Made by a program: the position numbers and the translations under genes. The notes beneath the pieces are model-generated. The model was not told the DNA's origin. It was given only the letters and a program-made list of their open reading frames with translations, and did no database searches. A DNA stretch of 64,000 nt from CAZTDU01 sp964617355 (GTDB taxonomy: Bacteria > Pseudomonadota > Gammaproteobacteria > Burkholderiales > SG8-39). The stretch is from the NCBI GenBank assembly GCA_964617355.1, contig CAZTXP010000055.1:29761-93760 (forward strand), written 5' to 3'. This document shows positions 10,057 to 17,201 of this stretch, piece by piece; position 1 is the stretch's first letter; each line of letters starts with the position of its first letter.

Positions 10057-11081
10057 CCGTCGCCGGCGCGGCGCTCGTCCTTTCGGGCTGCGAGATGGCG
10101 GCGTACTACCTGCAGGCCGCGGGCGGGCACCTGGAACTCGTCGCGAGCACGCAGCCGGTCGAGCGCGTGATCGCCGATCCGGCGACGCCGGTGTTGCTAC
10201 GCGAGCGGCTGGAAGCCGCGACGCGCATCCGTGACTACGCGTCGAATTCCCTCGCGCTCCCCGACAACGGCAGCTATCGCAGCTACGCCGACCTCGGCCG
10301 GCCCTATGCGGTGTGGAACGTGGTCGCCGCCCCCGAGTTCTCGCTAACGCCGGTGCAGTCGTGCTTCCCGGTCGCGGGCTGCGTCAGCTATCGAGGCTGG
10401 TACTCCAAGGAGCGAGCCGATGCCCATGCCGCTCGCCTGCGCGCCGAGGGCCACGACGTGATCGTGCAAGGCGTGCCGGCCTACTCCACGCTCGGCTGGT
10501 TCGACGACCCTCTGCTGTCGACCTTCATCCGCTACCCGGACGTCGAACTCGCGCGGCTGGTGTTCCACGAACTGGCGCACCAGGTGGCCTACGCGAAGGA
10601 CGACTCGACCTTCAACGAATCGTTCGCGGTGGCCGTCGAGCGCGAGGGCCTGCGCCGCTGGCTGCGCGCCAGCGGCCGCGAGGCAGACACGCAGAAGCTG
10701 GTCGAAGCCGAGCGACGCGCGCAGGACTTCGCCGCGCTGATGGGCGGCGCGCGAGCGAGGCTGGAGGCTCTCTATCGCACGCGCCTCGCGCCCGACGAAC
10801 TGCGGCGACGCAAGCGCGAGGCGCTGGACGCGCTGGTGCGCGACTACGAAGCCCTGAAGCGCGAACGCTGGAACGGATTCGCCGGCTACGACCGCTTCCT
10901 GCTCGAGACGCCGCCGAACAACGCGCTGCTCGCGATCTTCGCCGCCTACACGCAGAAGGTCGGCGCGTTCGAGCGGTTGCTTGCGGAGGAGGGCGGGGAC
11001 CTGGCGCGGTTCTACGGACGGGTGAAGATGCTATCCGGGATGCCGCGCGTCGATCGCGAACGGCAGCTCGGGCGAGAGTGA
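10038..11081 (+). CDS. Putative lipoprotein aminopeptidase (PF10023-type)
   Basis: Exported protein of 347 residues. MLLRRLTVAGAALVLSGCEM contains an LSGC lipobox, so it is probably lipid-anchored. The zinc-protease motif HELAH is at residues 177-181, followed by FNESFAVAVEREGL, which offers a third Glu ligand. ASNSLALPDNGSYRSYADL and VWNVVAAPEFSL are characteristic of the predicted aminopeptidase family (Aminopep). It overlaps the hydrolase gene by 19 bp, and a GGAG precedes its ATG. The peptidase activity is predicted for the family and not shown here. Confidence 0.87.
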   Translation: MLLRRLTVAGAALVLSGCEMAAYYLQAAGGHLELVASTQPVERVIADPATPVLLRERLEAATRIRDYASNSLALPDNGSYRSYADLGRPYAVWNVVAAPEFSLTPVQSCFPVAGCVSYRGWYSKERADAHAARLRAEGHDVIVQGVPAYSTLGWFDDPLLSTFIRYPDVELARLVFHELAHQVAYAKDDSTFNESFAVAVEREGLRRWLRASGREADTQKLVEAERRAQDFAALMGGARARLEALYRTRLAPDELRRRKREALDALVRDYEALKRERWNGFAGYDRFLLETPPNNALLAIFAAYTQKVGAFERLLAEEGGDLARFYGRVKMLSGMPRVDRERQLGRE

Positions 11082-11090
11082 CCCGCGCCC

Positions 11091-12518
11091 TCAGGGCGCA
11101 TCGCGGTCGTCTTCCCGCTCGCGCCGTTCGGCCCACAGGCCCACGACCGCGACCAGGACCGGCATCAGCAGCAGGAAGGCGAACGCAGGGTCGAGCTGCG
11201 CAAGCCAGTCGGTCCAGCGCGCGAGGTCGAGGATTTCGCCCAAGTTCGCGCCGAGGCCGCGGAAGCACAGCACGGCGACCAGCGTCGGCGGCAGCGCGGC
11301 GGCGAACAGTCGGAAGGGGTTGATCGCCTGGTCGTCGAACGAGTCCTTCAGGATCGCAAAGCCGGCGGGGTTCGGGGCATTGGCGATCACGGTCAAGCCG
11401 CCTCCGGCGACCGCGCCCGCCACGAGCGCGTACTTGAATTCGTCGGAGACGCCTTCCACCATCGAGCCGAGGTAGGTGAGCGCGGCGTTGTCCGTGATCG
11501 CGGTGAGGGCGGTGGCGCCGTAGAAGAGCGCCGACTCGCTCATGCCCGACAGCGCCGCCTGGAGCCACCAAGCCTGCTGGCCGCCCAGCACGACGAGCCC
11601 GGCAAGGAAGAACGCGACCATCAGGCCCTCGCGCAGCATCAGCCGCGAGTGGTAGCGGCGGTACGCCTCGGCGAGGCCGAGGAACATCAGGAACAGGCCC
11701 ATGAACACCTCGGGATCGTGCGCGGCGAACACCACCGCGGCGAGGAGCAGGGCGTTCACCCCGACGAACGCGGCCGGCACCCGCGGCGCGTGCGCGCCGC
11801 CCTGCGCGGTCGCGCGCGCGGCGAGCTCCCGGCGGAAGAGGAGGGTCAGCGCGGCGGCGTTGATCACCACCGCGATCGCCGCCTTCCAGCCGAGCAGCGA
11901 GAACATGGTCGCGCTCGACCAGTCCCACTTCGCCGCCACCATCAGCACCGGCGGCGCGGCGAAGTTGGTCAGCGTCCCGCCGATCGAGACGTTGACGAAC
12001 AGCACGCCGAGCGTGGCGTACTTGAGCGCGTTCGACGCCCCGCGCGAGAAGATCGTCTCGCGCAGCATCAGGGCGGCGAGCGTCATCGCGGCCGGCTCGG
12101 TGATGAAGGATCCGAGCATCGGCACCAGCGTCAGCGCAAGGAAGAACCGGGCGGTCCCGGCCGGTACCGGCAGCGCGGCGCCGGCGATGCGCACCGCATC
12201 GGTGGCGAGTTGCATGACCGGCCTGCTGGCGGCGATCACCATGATGACGAAGACGAACATCGGCTCGACGAACCGGCGATCGTCCAGGTACACGGAGGTC
12301 GGCGACCACCCCGCCGCGAAGGCCATGAACGCGATCAGCACGATGGCCCAGAATCCGAAGACGGTCTCCACCTCGCCGAGCAGTCGCCACAGGCCGGCAT
12401 GCGCGGTCTGGCCGTGGGCGAGGCGCTCGAAGTAGGCAGTGCAGAACGTGTGCAGGACGGCGATCCCGAAGAGCGATGCGCCGACGATCTCGAGGGTGGT
12501 GGGCTGGGCGAGGGTCAT
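11091..12518 (-). CDS. Putative Na+/H+ antiporter (PF07399-type membrane protein)
   Basis: Polytopic inner-membrane protein of 475 residues with about 11-13 helices. It matches the putative Na+/H+ antiporter family by its overall pattern: HTFCTAYFERLAHG, TLVPMLGSFITEPAAMTLAA, NVSIGGTLTNFAAPPVLMVA and TDNAALTYLGSMVEG. The acidic and asparagine positions inside helices fit the ion-transporter superfamily. The start MTLAQPTTLEIVG was chosen because the upstream extension runs through the regulatory palindrome. It is divergent from the histidine kinase gene, with 74 bp between starts. Ion specificity is a family-level prediction only. Confidence 0.82.
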   Translation of the reverse strand: MTLAQPTTLEIVGASLFGIAVLHTFCTAYFERLAHGQTAHAGLWRLLGEVETVFGFWAIVLIAFMAFAAGWSPTSVYLDDRRFVEPMFVFVIMVIAASRPVMQLATDAVRIAGAALPVPAGTARFFLALTLVPMLGSFITEPAAMTLAALMLRETIFSRGASNALKYATLGVLFVNVSIGGTLTNFAAPPVLMVAAKWDWSSATMFSLLGWKAAIAVVINAAALTLLFRRELAARATAQGGAHAPRVPAAFVGVNALLLAAVVFAAHDPEVFMGLFLMFLGLAEAYRRYHSRLMLREGLMVAFFLAGLVVLGGQQAWWLQAALSGMSESALFYGATALTAITDNAALTYLGSMVEGVSDEFKYALVAGAVAGGGLTVIANAPNPAGFAILKDSFDDQAINPFRLFAAALPPTLVAVLCFRGLGANLGEILDLARWTDWLAQLDPAFAFLLLMPVLVAVVGLWAERREREDDRDAP

Positions 12519-12567
12519 GTGCACAGCGTAGGCGGCGCGCGGCGCGGTCGCCATTCGCGTGAACGCA

Positions 12568-12583
12568 TACGGGAAATCCCGTA
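12568..12583. promoter_or_regulatory. 16-bp perfect palindrome between divergent antiporter and kinase genes
   Basis: The sequence TACGGGAAATCCCGTA has 7-bp arms (TACGGGA/TCCCGTA) around AA. It sits 9 bp before the first kinase ATG and 50 bp before the antiporter start. Palindromes of this size are typical targets of dimeric LuxR/FixJ-family regulators, and such a regulator is encoded by the second gene downstream. Assignment as its operator is inference. Confidence 0.6.
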
Positions 12584-12592
12584 CTTGCGCCC

Positions 12593-14191
12593 ATGGCCCG
12601 CAGGGCCGAATATTCCCCCGCCATGAAGCCGGCGGTCCGGTACCTTCGCGACGCGGCGGTCTTCGCGCCGTTCTATGTCGCGCTCGACTGGGCAAGCTAC
12701 TTCGACCCGGTCGGTCCCTTCAATATCACGCCGTGGAGCCCGCAGCCCGCGCTCGCCATCGTCTGGATGATGCTCGCCGGCCTGCACCATGCGCCGCTGG
12801 TCGCGGCGGCCGTCGTCGTCGCCGACATGCTGATCCGCGGCGCACCCGGTGGCGTGGGCATCACGCTGGCCGGGGCGGCGATCCTCTCCGCCGGCTATGC
12901 CGGCATCGCCGCCGCCTTGCGAACGGCAATGCCGGGCCACGCGGCCCTGCGCAGCACCCGCCAGCTGACGCTCTTCGCCGGCTGGGCCGTGGCCGGCAGC
13001 GCGGTCATCGGTTGCGCCTTCGTCGGGCTGCTGGACGTCGCGGGCCTGCTTGCCGGGCGCGGCTTCACCGAACCCTGGCTGCGCTTCTGGATCGGCGATT
13101 CGGTCGGCATCCTCGTCACGGCTCCGCTGCTGCTGGCGGCCGCGGACGCCGCCCGCCGCCGCGAACTGGTCGACCTCATGCGTCGGCCGGAGTCCGTCGT
13201 GCAGGCGCTGGTCCTCGTCGCGACGCTGGGCCTGGTGTTCAGCGACGTTCTCGGCGAGGACCCCTCGCGGCACTTCTACCTGCTCTTCGCCCCGCTGATC
13301 TGGGTCACGGCGCGCGCCGGCCTCGCCGGCGCGGTCGTCGCGGCCGCGCTGGTGCAACTCGGCGTCGTGGTCGGGATGCAGACCGCGCGGGGCGTCGGGG
13401 TGCCGTCGTTCGAGTTCCAGGCGCTGGTCGCCGCGTTCACCCTGACGGCGCTGTACCTCGGCATGATGGTCGAGGAGCGGGCCCGTACCGCGGAAGACCT
13501 GCGACAGACGCTGCGCCTCGCCGCCGCCGGCGAGATGGCGGGCGCGATCGCGCACGAGGTCAACCAGCCCCTCACCGCCCTCACCAACTACGGGCGCGCG
13601 GCGCGCCAGATCCTCGCCGGGCCGCAGGGTGCCGCCGACGCGCGCCTGCCGGAAGTGGTCGGCAAGATGGTGTCCGAGGCGGAGCGCGCCTCGGACATCG
13701 TGCGCCGCATGCGCGACCTGTTCCGCGAGGGCACGACGCGGCTCGAGCCCATGCCGGTCGAGGCGCTGCTCGCGACCGCGGCGCGCATCGGGGCGCAGGT
13801 GGCCGCAGGTCGCGACATCGCCGTCGAGACATCCGCCGAACCGGGCATCGGCAGGCTCTACATCGATCGCCTGCAGATCGAACTGGTGCTGCGCAACCTG
13901 CTCGCAAACGCGGCGGAGGCTATCGGGCCGCACGCCGGCCGCATTCGCGTCGAGGCGCGCCCGGCGATGGCCGGGCAGGTGTGCGTGGCGGTGATCGACA
14001 GCGGCCCCGGACTGCCTGCCGCCGGCCTGCGCCTCTTCGAGCCGTTCCAGTCGGGCAAGCCGAGCGGCATGGGCCTCGGCCTGGCGATCAGCCGCGCCAT
14101 CGCGGAGGCCCACGGCGGTACGCTCGTCGCCCGCAAGGGTGGCCGCGGCGAGTTCCACCTGACGCTGCCGGTCGCCGGCGCCGGGACATGA
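12593..14191 (+). CDS. MASE1-domain sensor histidine kinase
   Basis: Membrane-bound histidine kinase of 532 residues. Residues about 10-300 form an integral-membrane MASE1-type sensor with around eight helices (for example ITLAGAAILSAGYAGIAAAL and the loop PWLRFWIGDSVGILVTAPLL). The dimerisation/phosphoacceptor region is AAAGEMAGAIAHEVNQPLTA with His321, and the ATPase domain has NLLANAAEAI, DSGPGLP and GMGLGLAISRAI. The HEVNQPL form is typical of FixL/DctB-like kinases. MKPAVRYL at 12623 is an alternative start, and neither candidate has a clear Shine-Dalgarno. Its stop overlaps the response-regulator ATG (ATGA). The signal is unknown. Confidence 0.92.
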   Translation: MARRAEYSPAMKPAVRYLRDAAVFAPFYVALDWASYFDPVGPFNITPWSPQPALAIVWMMLAGLHHAPLVAAAVVVADMLIRGAPGGVGITLAGAAILSAGYAGIAAALRTAMPGHAALRSTRQLTLFAGWAVAGSAVIGCAFVGLLDVAGLLAGRGFTEPWLRFWIGDSVGILVTAPLLLAAADAARRRELVDLMRRPESVVQALVLVATLGLVFSDVLGEDPSRHFYLLFAPLIWVTARAGLAGAVVAAALVQLGVVVGMQTARGVGVPSFEFQALVAAFTLTALYLGMMVEERARTAEDLRQTLRLAAAGEMAGAIAHEVNQPLTALTNYGRAARQILAGPQGAADARLPEVVGKMVSEAERASDIVRRMRDLFREGTTRLEPMPVEALLATAARIGAQVAAGRDIAVETSAEPGIGRLYIDRLQIELVLRNLLANAAEAIGPHAGRIRVEARPAMAGQVCVAVIDSGPGLPAAGLRLFEPFQSGKPSGMGLGLAISRAIAEAHGGTLVARKGGRGEFHLTLPVAGAGT

Positions 14192-14829
14192 GCGACATTC
14201 CGGCTGCGGGCGGCGTGGTGTACGTCGTCGAGGACGACGCGGCGGTGCGCGATTCGCTCGCGCTCACGCTGAGCCTCGCCGGCCATCGCACGGCCCTCTA
14301 CGCCGACGCCGAGACCTTCCTCGCCGCGTGGCGTGCCGACATGGCGGGCTGCGTGATCTCGGACCTTCGGCTGCCGGGCATGAGCGGCGTACAGCTGCAG
14401 GCGGTGCTGCGCGAGCGCGGCAGCGAGCTGCCCTTCATCGTGGTCACCGCGCATGGCGACGTCGCCACCGCGCGCCAGGCGTTCCTTGCGGATGCGGTGG
14501 ACTTCATCGAGAAGCCCTTCGCGGAAGCCCAGCTGATGACCGCGGTCGAAACCGCGCTGGCGCGCGACGCCGAGCGCATGCGCCGGGGCGTCGCACGACG
14601 CGGCGACGCGGAGCGACTGGCTTCGCTGACCCTTCGCGAGCACGAGGTGCTGGAACAGGCGGCGCTCGGGCTGCACGCCAAGGAGATCGCTGCGCGGCTC
14701 GAGATCAGTCCGCGCACGGTGGAAGTCCACAAGACGCGGATCATGGCGAAGCTCGGCGTGCGCAATGTCGCCGAGCTGGTGCGCTTCGCGCTGATGACCC
14801 AGTCCGGCGGGCCTGAAGAGAAAGGCTAG
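14188..14829 (+). CDS. FixJ-type LuxR-family response regulator
   Basis: Response regulator of 213 residues. The receiver domain is at about residues 10-125, with acidic residues E15-D16-D17, phosphoacceptor Asp59 (CVISDLRLPG), Thr87 (VVTAHG) and Lys109 (EKPF). A GerE/LuxR helix-turn-helix spans about residues 148-204 (LTLREHEVLEQAALG, then KEIAARLEISPRTVEVHKTRI). It is translationally coupled to the MASE1 kinase gene by ATGA, so the two form a cognate pair. The palindrome upstream of the kinase gene is its most likely binding site in this window, implying autoregulation and control of the antiporter gene. Confidence 0.94.
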   Translation: MSDIPAAGGVVYVVEDDAAVRDSLALTLSLAGHRTALYADAETFLAAWRADMAGCVISDLRLPGMSGVQLQAVLRERGSELPFIVVTAHGDVATARQAFLADAVDFIEKPFAEAQLMTAVETALARDAERMRRGVARRGDAERLASLTLREHEVLEQAALGLHAKEIAARLEISPRTVEVHKTRIMAKLGVRNVAELVRFALMTQSGGPEEKG

Positions 14830-14831
14830 CT

Positions 14832-14849
14832 GGCGGCCTTTCGGCCGCC
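14832..14849. terminator. Stem-loop between convergent genes
   Basis: A perfect 7-bp GGCGGCC/GGCCGCC stem with a TTTC loop lies 2 bp after the response-regulator stop and 3 bp before the convergent glutathione S-transferase stop. There is no clean U tract on either strand, although the minus strand continues into a pyrimidine-rich CCTTTCTCTT. It could terminate both transcripts. Confidence 0.45.
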
Positions 14850-14852
14850 CCG

Positions 14853-15470
14853 TCAGGACAGCGGCAGGTCCACCACCTTCTTGAACGCCGGCCGCTGCTG
14901 CAGGCGCGCGTACCACGCCTCGAGGTTCGGCAGCTTCGGCCGCGCCACCGGCAGGTTCAGCCAGATCTGCATGTGGCAGCCGACGGGGATGTCGCCCATC
15001 GTGAAGGCCTTGCCGGCGACGTAGTCCTTGCCGGCCATCGCGCCGTCGAAGATTCGCGCGAGTTCCTCCGAGCGCTTCAGCGCTTCGTCGATCGCCTTCT
15101 GGTCGCGCTTGTCGGCGGGCGTGCGGATCAGGCCCCAGAAGGCATTGCGCAGGCCGGCGGCAAAGGTCGAGGCCCAGTCCATCCAGCGGTCGGCATCGGC
15201 GCGCACCTGCGGGTCGGTCGGACAGAGCGAGCCCGCGCCGTGCTTCGCGGCGAGGTACCTCGCGATGGCGTGCGACTCCCAGAGGATGAAGCCGTCGTCG
15301 TCGATCACCGGCACGAGGCCCATCGGGTTCATCTTCAGGTACTCCGGCGTCTTGTTGATGCCGAAGGCCATGCCGGCGTCGATGCGCTCGTACGGGAGCT
15401 TCAGCTCCTCGATCGCCCACACCGCCTTCTTCACGTTCACCGAATTGATGCGGCCCCAGATCTTCAGCAT
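14853..15470 (-). CDS. Glutathione S-transferase family protein
   Basis: Protein of 205 residues with an N-terminal thioredoxin-like GST domain (MLKIWGRINSVNVKKAVWAI) and the conserved cis-proline/glutathione region NPMGLVPVIDDDGFILWESHAIARYLA (residues about 48-74, given in part). The C-terminal all-alpha domain contains the N-capping/hydrophobic staple motif FTMGDIPVG. A Ser/Asn near residues 10-12 (RINSVN) probably activates the thiol, as in the theta/beta-like bacterial GSTs. It lies 14 bp downstream of the gamma-glutamyltransferase gene on the same strand, so both probably act in glutathione use or turnover. Confidence 0.92.
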   Translation of the reverse strand: MLKIWGRINSVNVKKAVWAIEELKLPYERIDAGMAFGINKTPEYLKMNPMGLVPVIDDDGFILWESHAIARYLAAKHGAGSLCPTDPQVRADADRWMDWASTFAAGLRNAFWGLIRTPADKRDQKAIDEALKRSEELARIFDGAMAGKDYVAGKAFTMGDIPVGCHMQIWLNLPVARPKLPNLEAWYARLQQRPAFKKVVDLPLS

Positions 15471-15484
15471 GGTCGTGTCCTCGA

Positions 15485-17083
15485 TCAGAATCCGGCGGCC
15501 TGCCCGTCGCGGCGCGGGTCGCTCACTGCAAGGTAGCCGCCGTCGAGCTTCCACGCGGCCTGGCAGCTGCCGAAGTCCATGTAGCCTTCCTTGAGTTCGG
15601 TGAGCTGGTGGCCGCGCTTCGCGAGGTCGGCCACGACCTCGGGCTTGAGGCCGCCCTCGACGTTCATCTCCATGCCCTTCACCCAGCGGAAGCGCGGGCC
15701 GTCGCACGCGGCCTGCGGGTTCTGCCCGTAGTCGGCGATGCGCACGACGAGCTGCGCGTGGCCTTGCGGCTGCATCGTGCCGCCCATGACGCCGAAGCTC
15801 ATCACCGGCTGGCCGTCCTTGGTGAGGAAGCCCGGGATGATGGTCTGGTAGGGCTGCTTCGAGGGGCCGACCTGGTTCGGGTGGCCGTCCTTGAAGACAA
15901 AGGTGCCCGCACGGTTCTGCATCGAGATGCCGGTGCCCGGCACCACGACGCCCGAGCCGAAGCCCATGTAGTTCGACTGGATCATCGACACCATCATTCC
16001 CGAGTCGTCGGCGGCGGTGAGGTACACCGTGCCGCCCTTGGGCGGCGTGCCCTCGGTGAAGGACTGCGCCTTCTTCATGTCGATCAGCTTCGCGCGCTGC
16101 TTGAGGTACTCGCGATCCAGCAGCCGCTCGGGCTTGAACGGCATGTAGCGGATGTCGGCGACGTAGGCGAGCGCGTCCGCGAAGGCGAGCTTCTGCGCTT
16201 CCATCTGCAGGTGCAGGCTGTCGGCGCTGTCGACCGGGAGGCTGCGCACGTCGAAGTTCTCGAGGATGCCGAGCGCGATCAGCGCGACGATGCCCTGCCC
16301 GTTCGGCGGGATCTCGTGCACGGTGTAGCCGCGGTAGTTCATCTCGAGGGGCTTGACCCAGAACGACTCGTGCGCCGCGAGGTCGCTGGCGGCAAAGAGC
16401 GCGCCGTGCGCCTTGGCGTGCGCTTCCATCTTCTCGGCGAGCTCGCCGCGGTAGAAGGCCTCGCCCTTGGTGGCGGCGATCTTCTCGAGCGTCGCGGCGT
16501 GGTCGGCGAAGCGGAACACCTCGCCCGGGTTCGGCGCGCGGCCGCCGGGCATGAAGGCCTCCTTGAATCCGGGCTGCACGTGCAGTTCCTTCGCCTGCTG
16601 CGCCCACTGGCGCGCGATGGTCGGCGACACCATGAAGCCCTCGCGACCGTAGCGGATCGCGGGCTCGAAGAGCTTCGCGAACGGCAGCTTGCCGAAGCGC
16701 TCGCTCATCATGCGCCACGCCGACACGCAGCCCGGCACGCTGACCGAGTCCCATCCGCGCTGCGGCATCGCGGAGTACTTCTTGAAGTGGTCGGTCGTCC
16801 ACGCCGCGGGCGAGCGCCCTGACGCATTGAGGCCGTGGAGCGTCTTACCGTCCCAGAGGATGGCGTAGGCGTCCGAGCCGATGCCGTTGGAGACCGGCTC
16901 GACGAGCGTGAGCGTGATCGCCGTGGCGAGGATCGCGTCCACGGCGTTGCCGCCGGCCGCCATCATCTGCAGGCCGGCTTGCGCGGCCAGCGGCTGCGAG
17001 GTGCAGACCACGTTGCGGGCCAGCAGCGGCTTGCGCGGCCAGGAGTAGGGGAACTGCCAGTCGAAGGGGAGTTGGTCGGTCAT
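15485..17083 (-). CDS. Gamma-glutamyltransferase family protein
   Basis: Ntn-hydrolase precursor of 532 residues that in its family cleaves glutathione or other gamma-glutamyl compounds. The large-subunit region has AGGNAVDAILATAITLTLVEP and GIGSDAYAILWDG. Self-cleavage should expose the nucleophile Thr352 in KGGTVYLTAAD, and the small subunit continues with SMIQSNYMGFGSGVVVPGTG and FGVMGGTMQPQGHAQ. No obvious signal peptide is present at MTDQLPFDWQFP, unlike the classical periplasmic enzyme. That places it with the YwrD/acylase-like cytoplasmic branch, where substrates may differ from glutathione. The GST gene follows immediately. Confidence 0.92.
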   Translation of the reverse strand: MTDQLPFDWQFPYSWPRKPLLARNVVCTSQPLAAQAGLQMMAAGGNAVDAILATAITLTLVEPVSNGIGSDAYAILWDGKTLHGLNASGRSPAAWTTDHFKKYSAMPQRGWDSVSVPGCVSAWRMMSERFGKLPFAKLFEPAIRYGREGFMVSPTIARQWAQQAKELHVQPGFKEAFMPGGRAPNPGEVFRFADHAATLEKIAATKGEAFYRGELAEKMEAHAKAHGALFAASDLAAHESFWVKPLEMNYRGYTVHEIPPNGQGIVALIALGILENFDVRSLPVDSADSLHLQMEAQKLAFADALAYVADIRYMPFKPERLLDREYLKQRAKLIDMKKAQSFTEGTPPKGGTVYLTAADDSGMMVSMIQSNYMGFGSGVVVPGTGISMQNRAGTFVFKDGHPNQVGPSKQPYQTIIPGFLTKDGQPVMSFGVMGGTMQPQGHAQLVVRIADYGQNPQAACDGPRFRWVKGMEMNVEGGLKPEVVADLAKRGHQLTELKEGYMDFGSCQAAWKLDGGYLAVSDPRRDGQAAGF

Positions 17084-17201
17084 CGGGATAAGTCGCTTCA
17101 GGTGGTGATAGTCCCCGGGCTGGGGGACGCAGGACAGCGGGAATGCGAGTTATTCTAGTTGGTCGGGGGGTTATCTGAGGGGCATTTCGACCATCGGCAG
17201 G

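Noticed and set aside
17111..17128. GTCCCC/GGGGAC inverted repeat before the first caspase-like gene
   Set aside because: Only 6 bp arms in GC-rich DNA with no promoter-like context; too weak to call as an operator or terminator.
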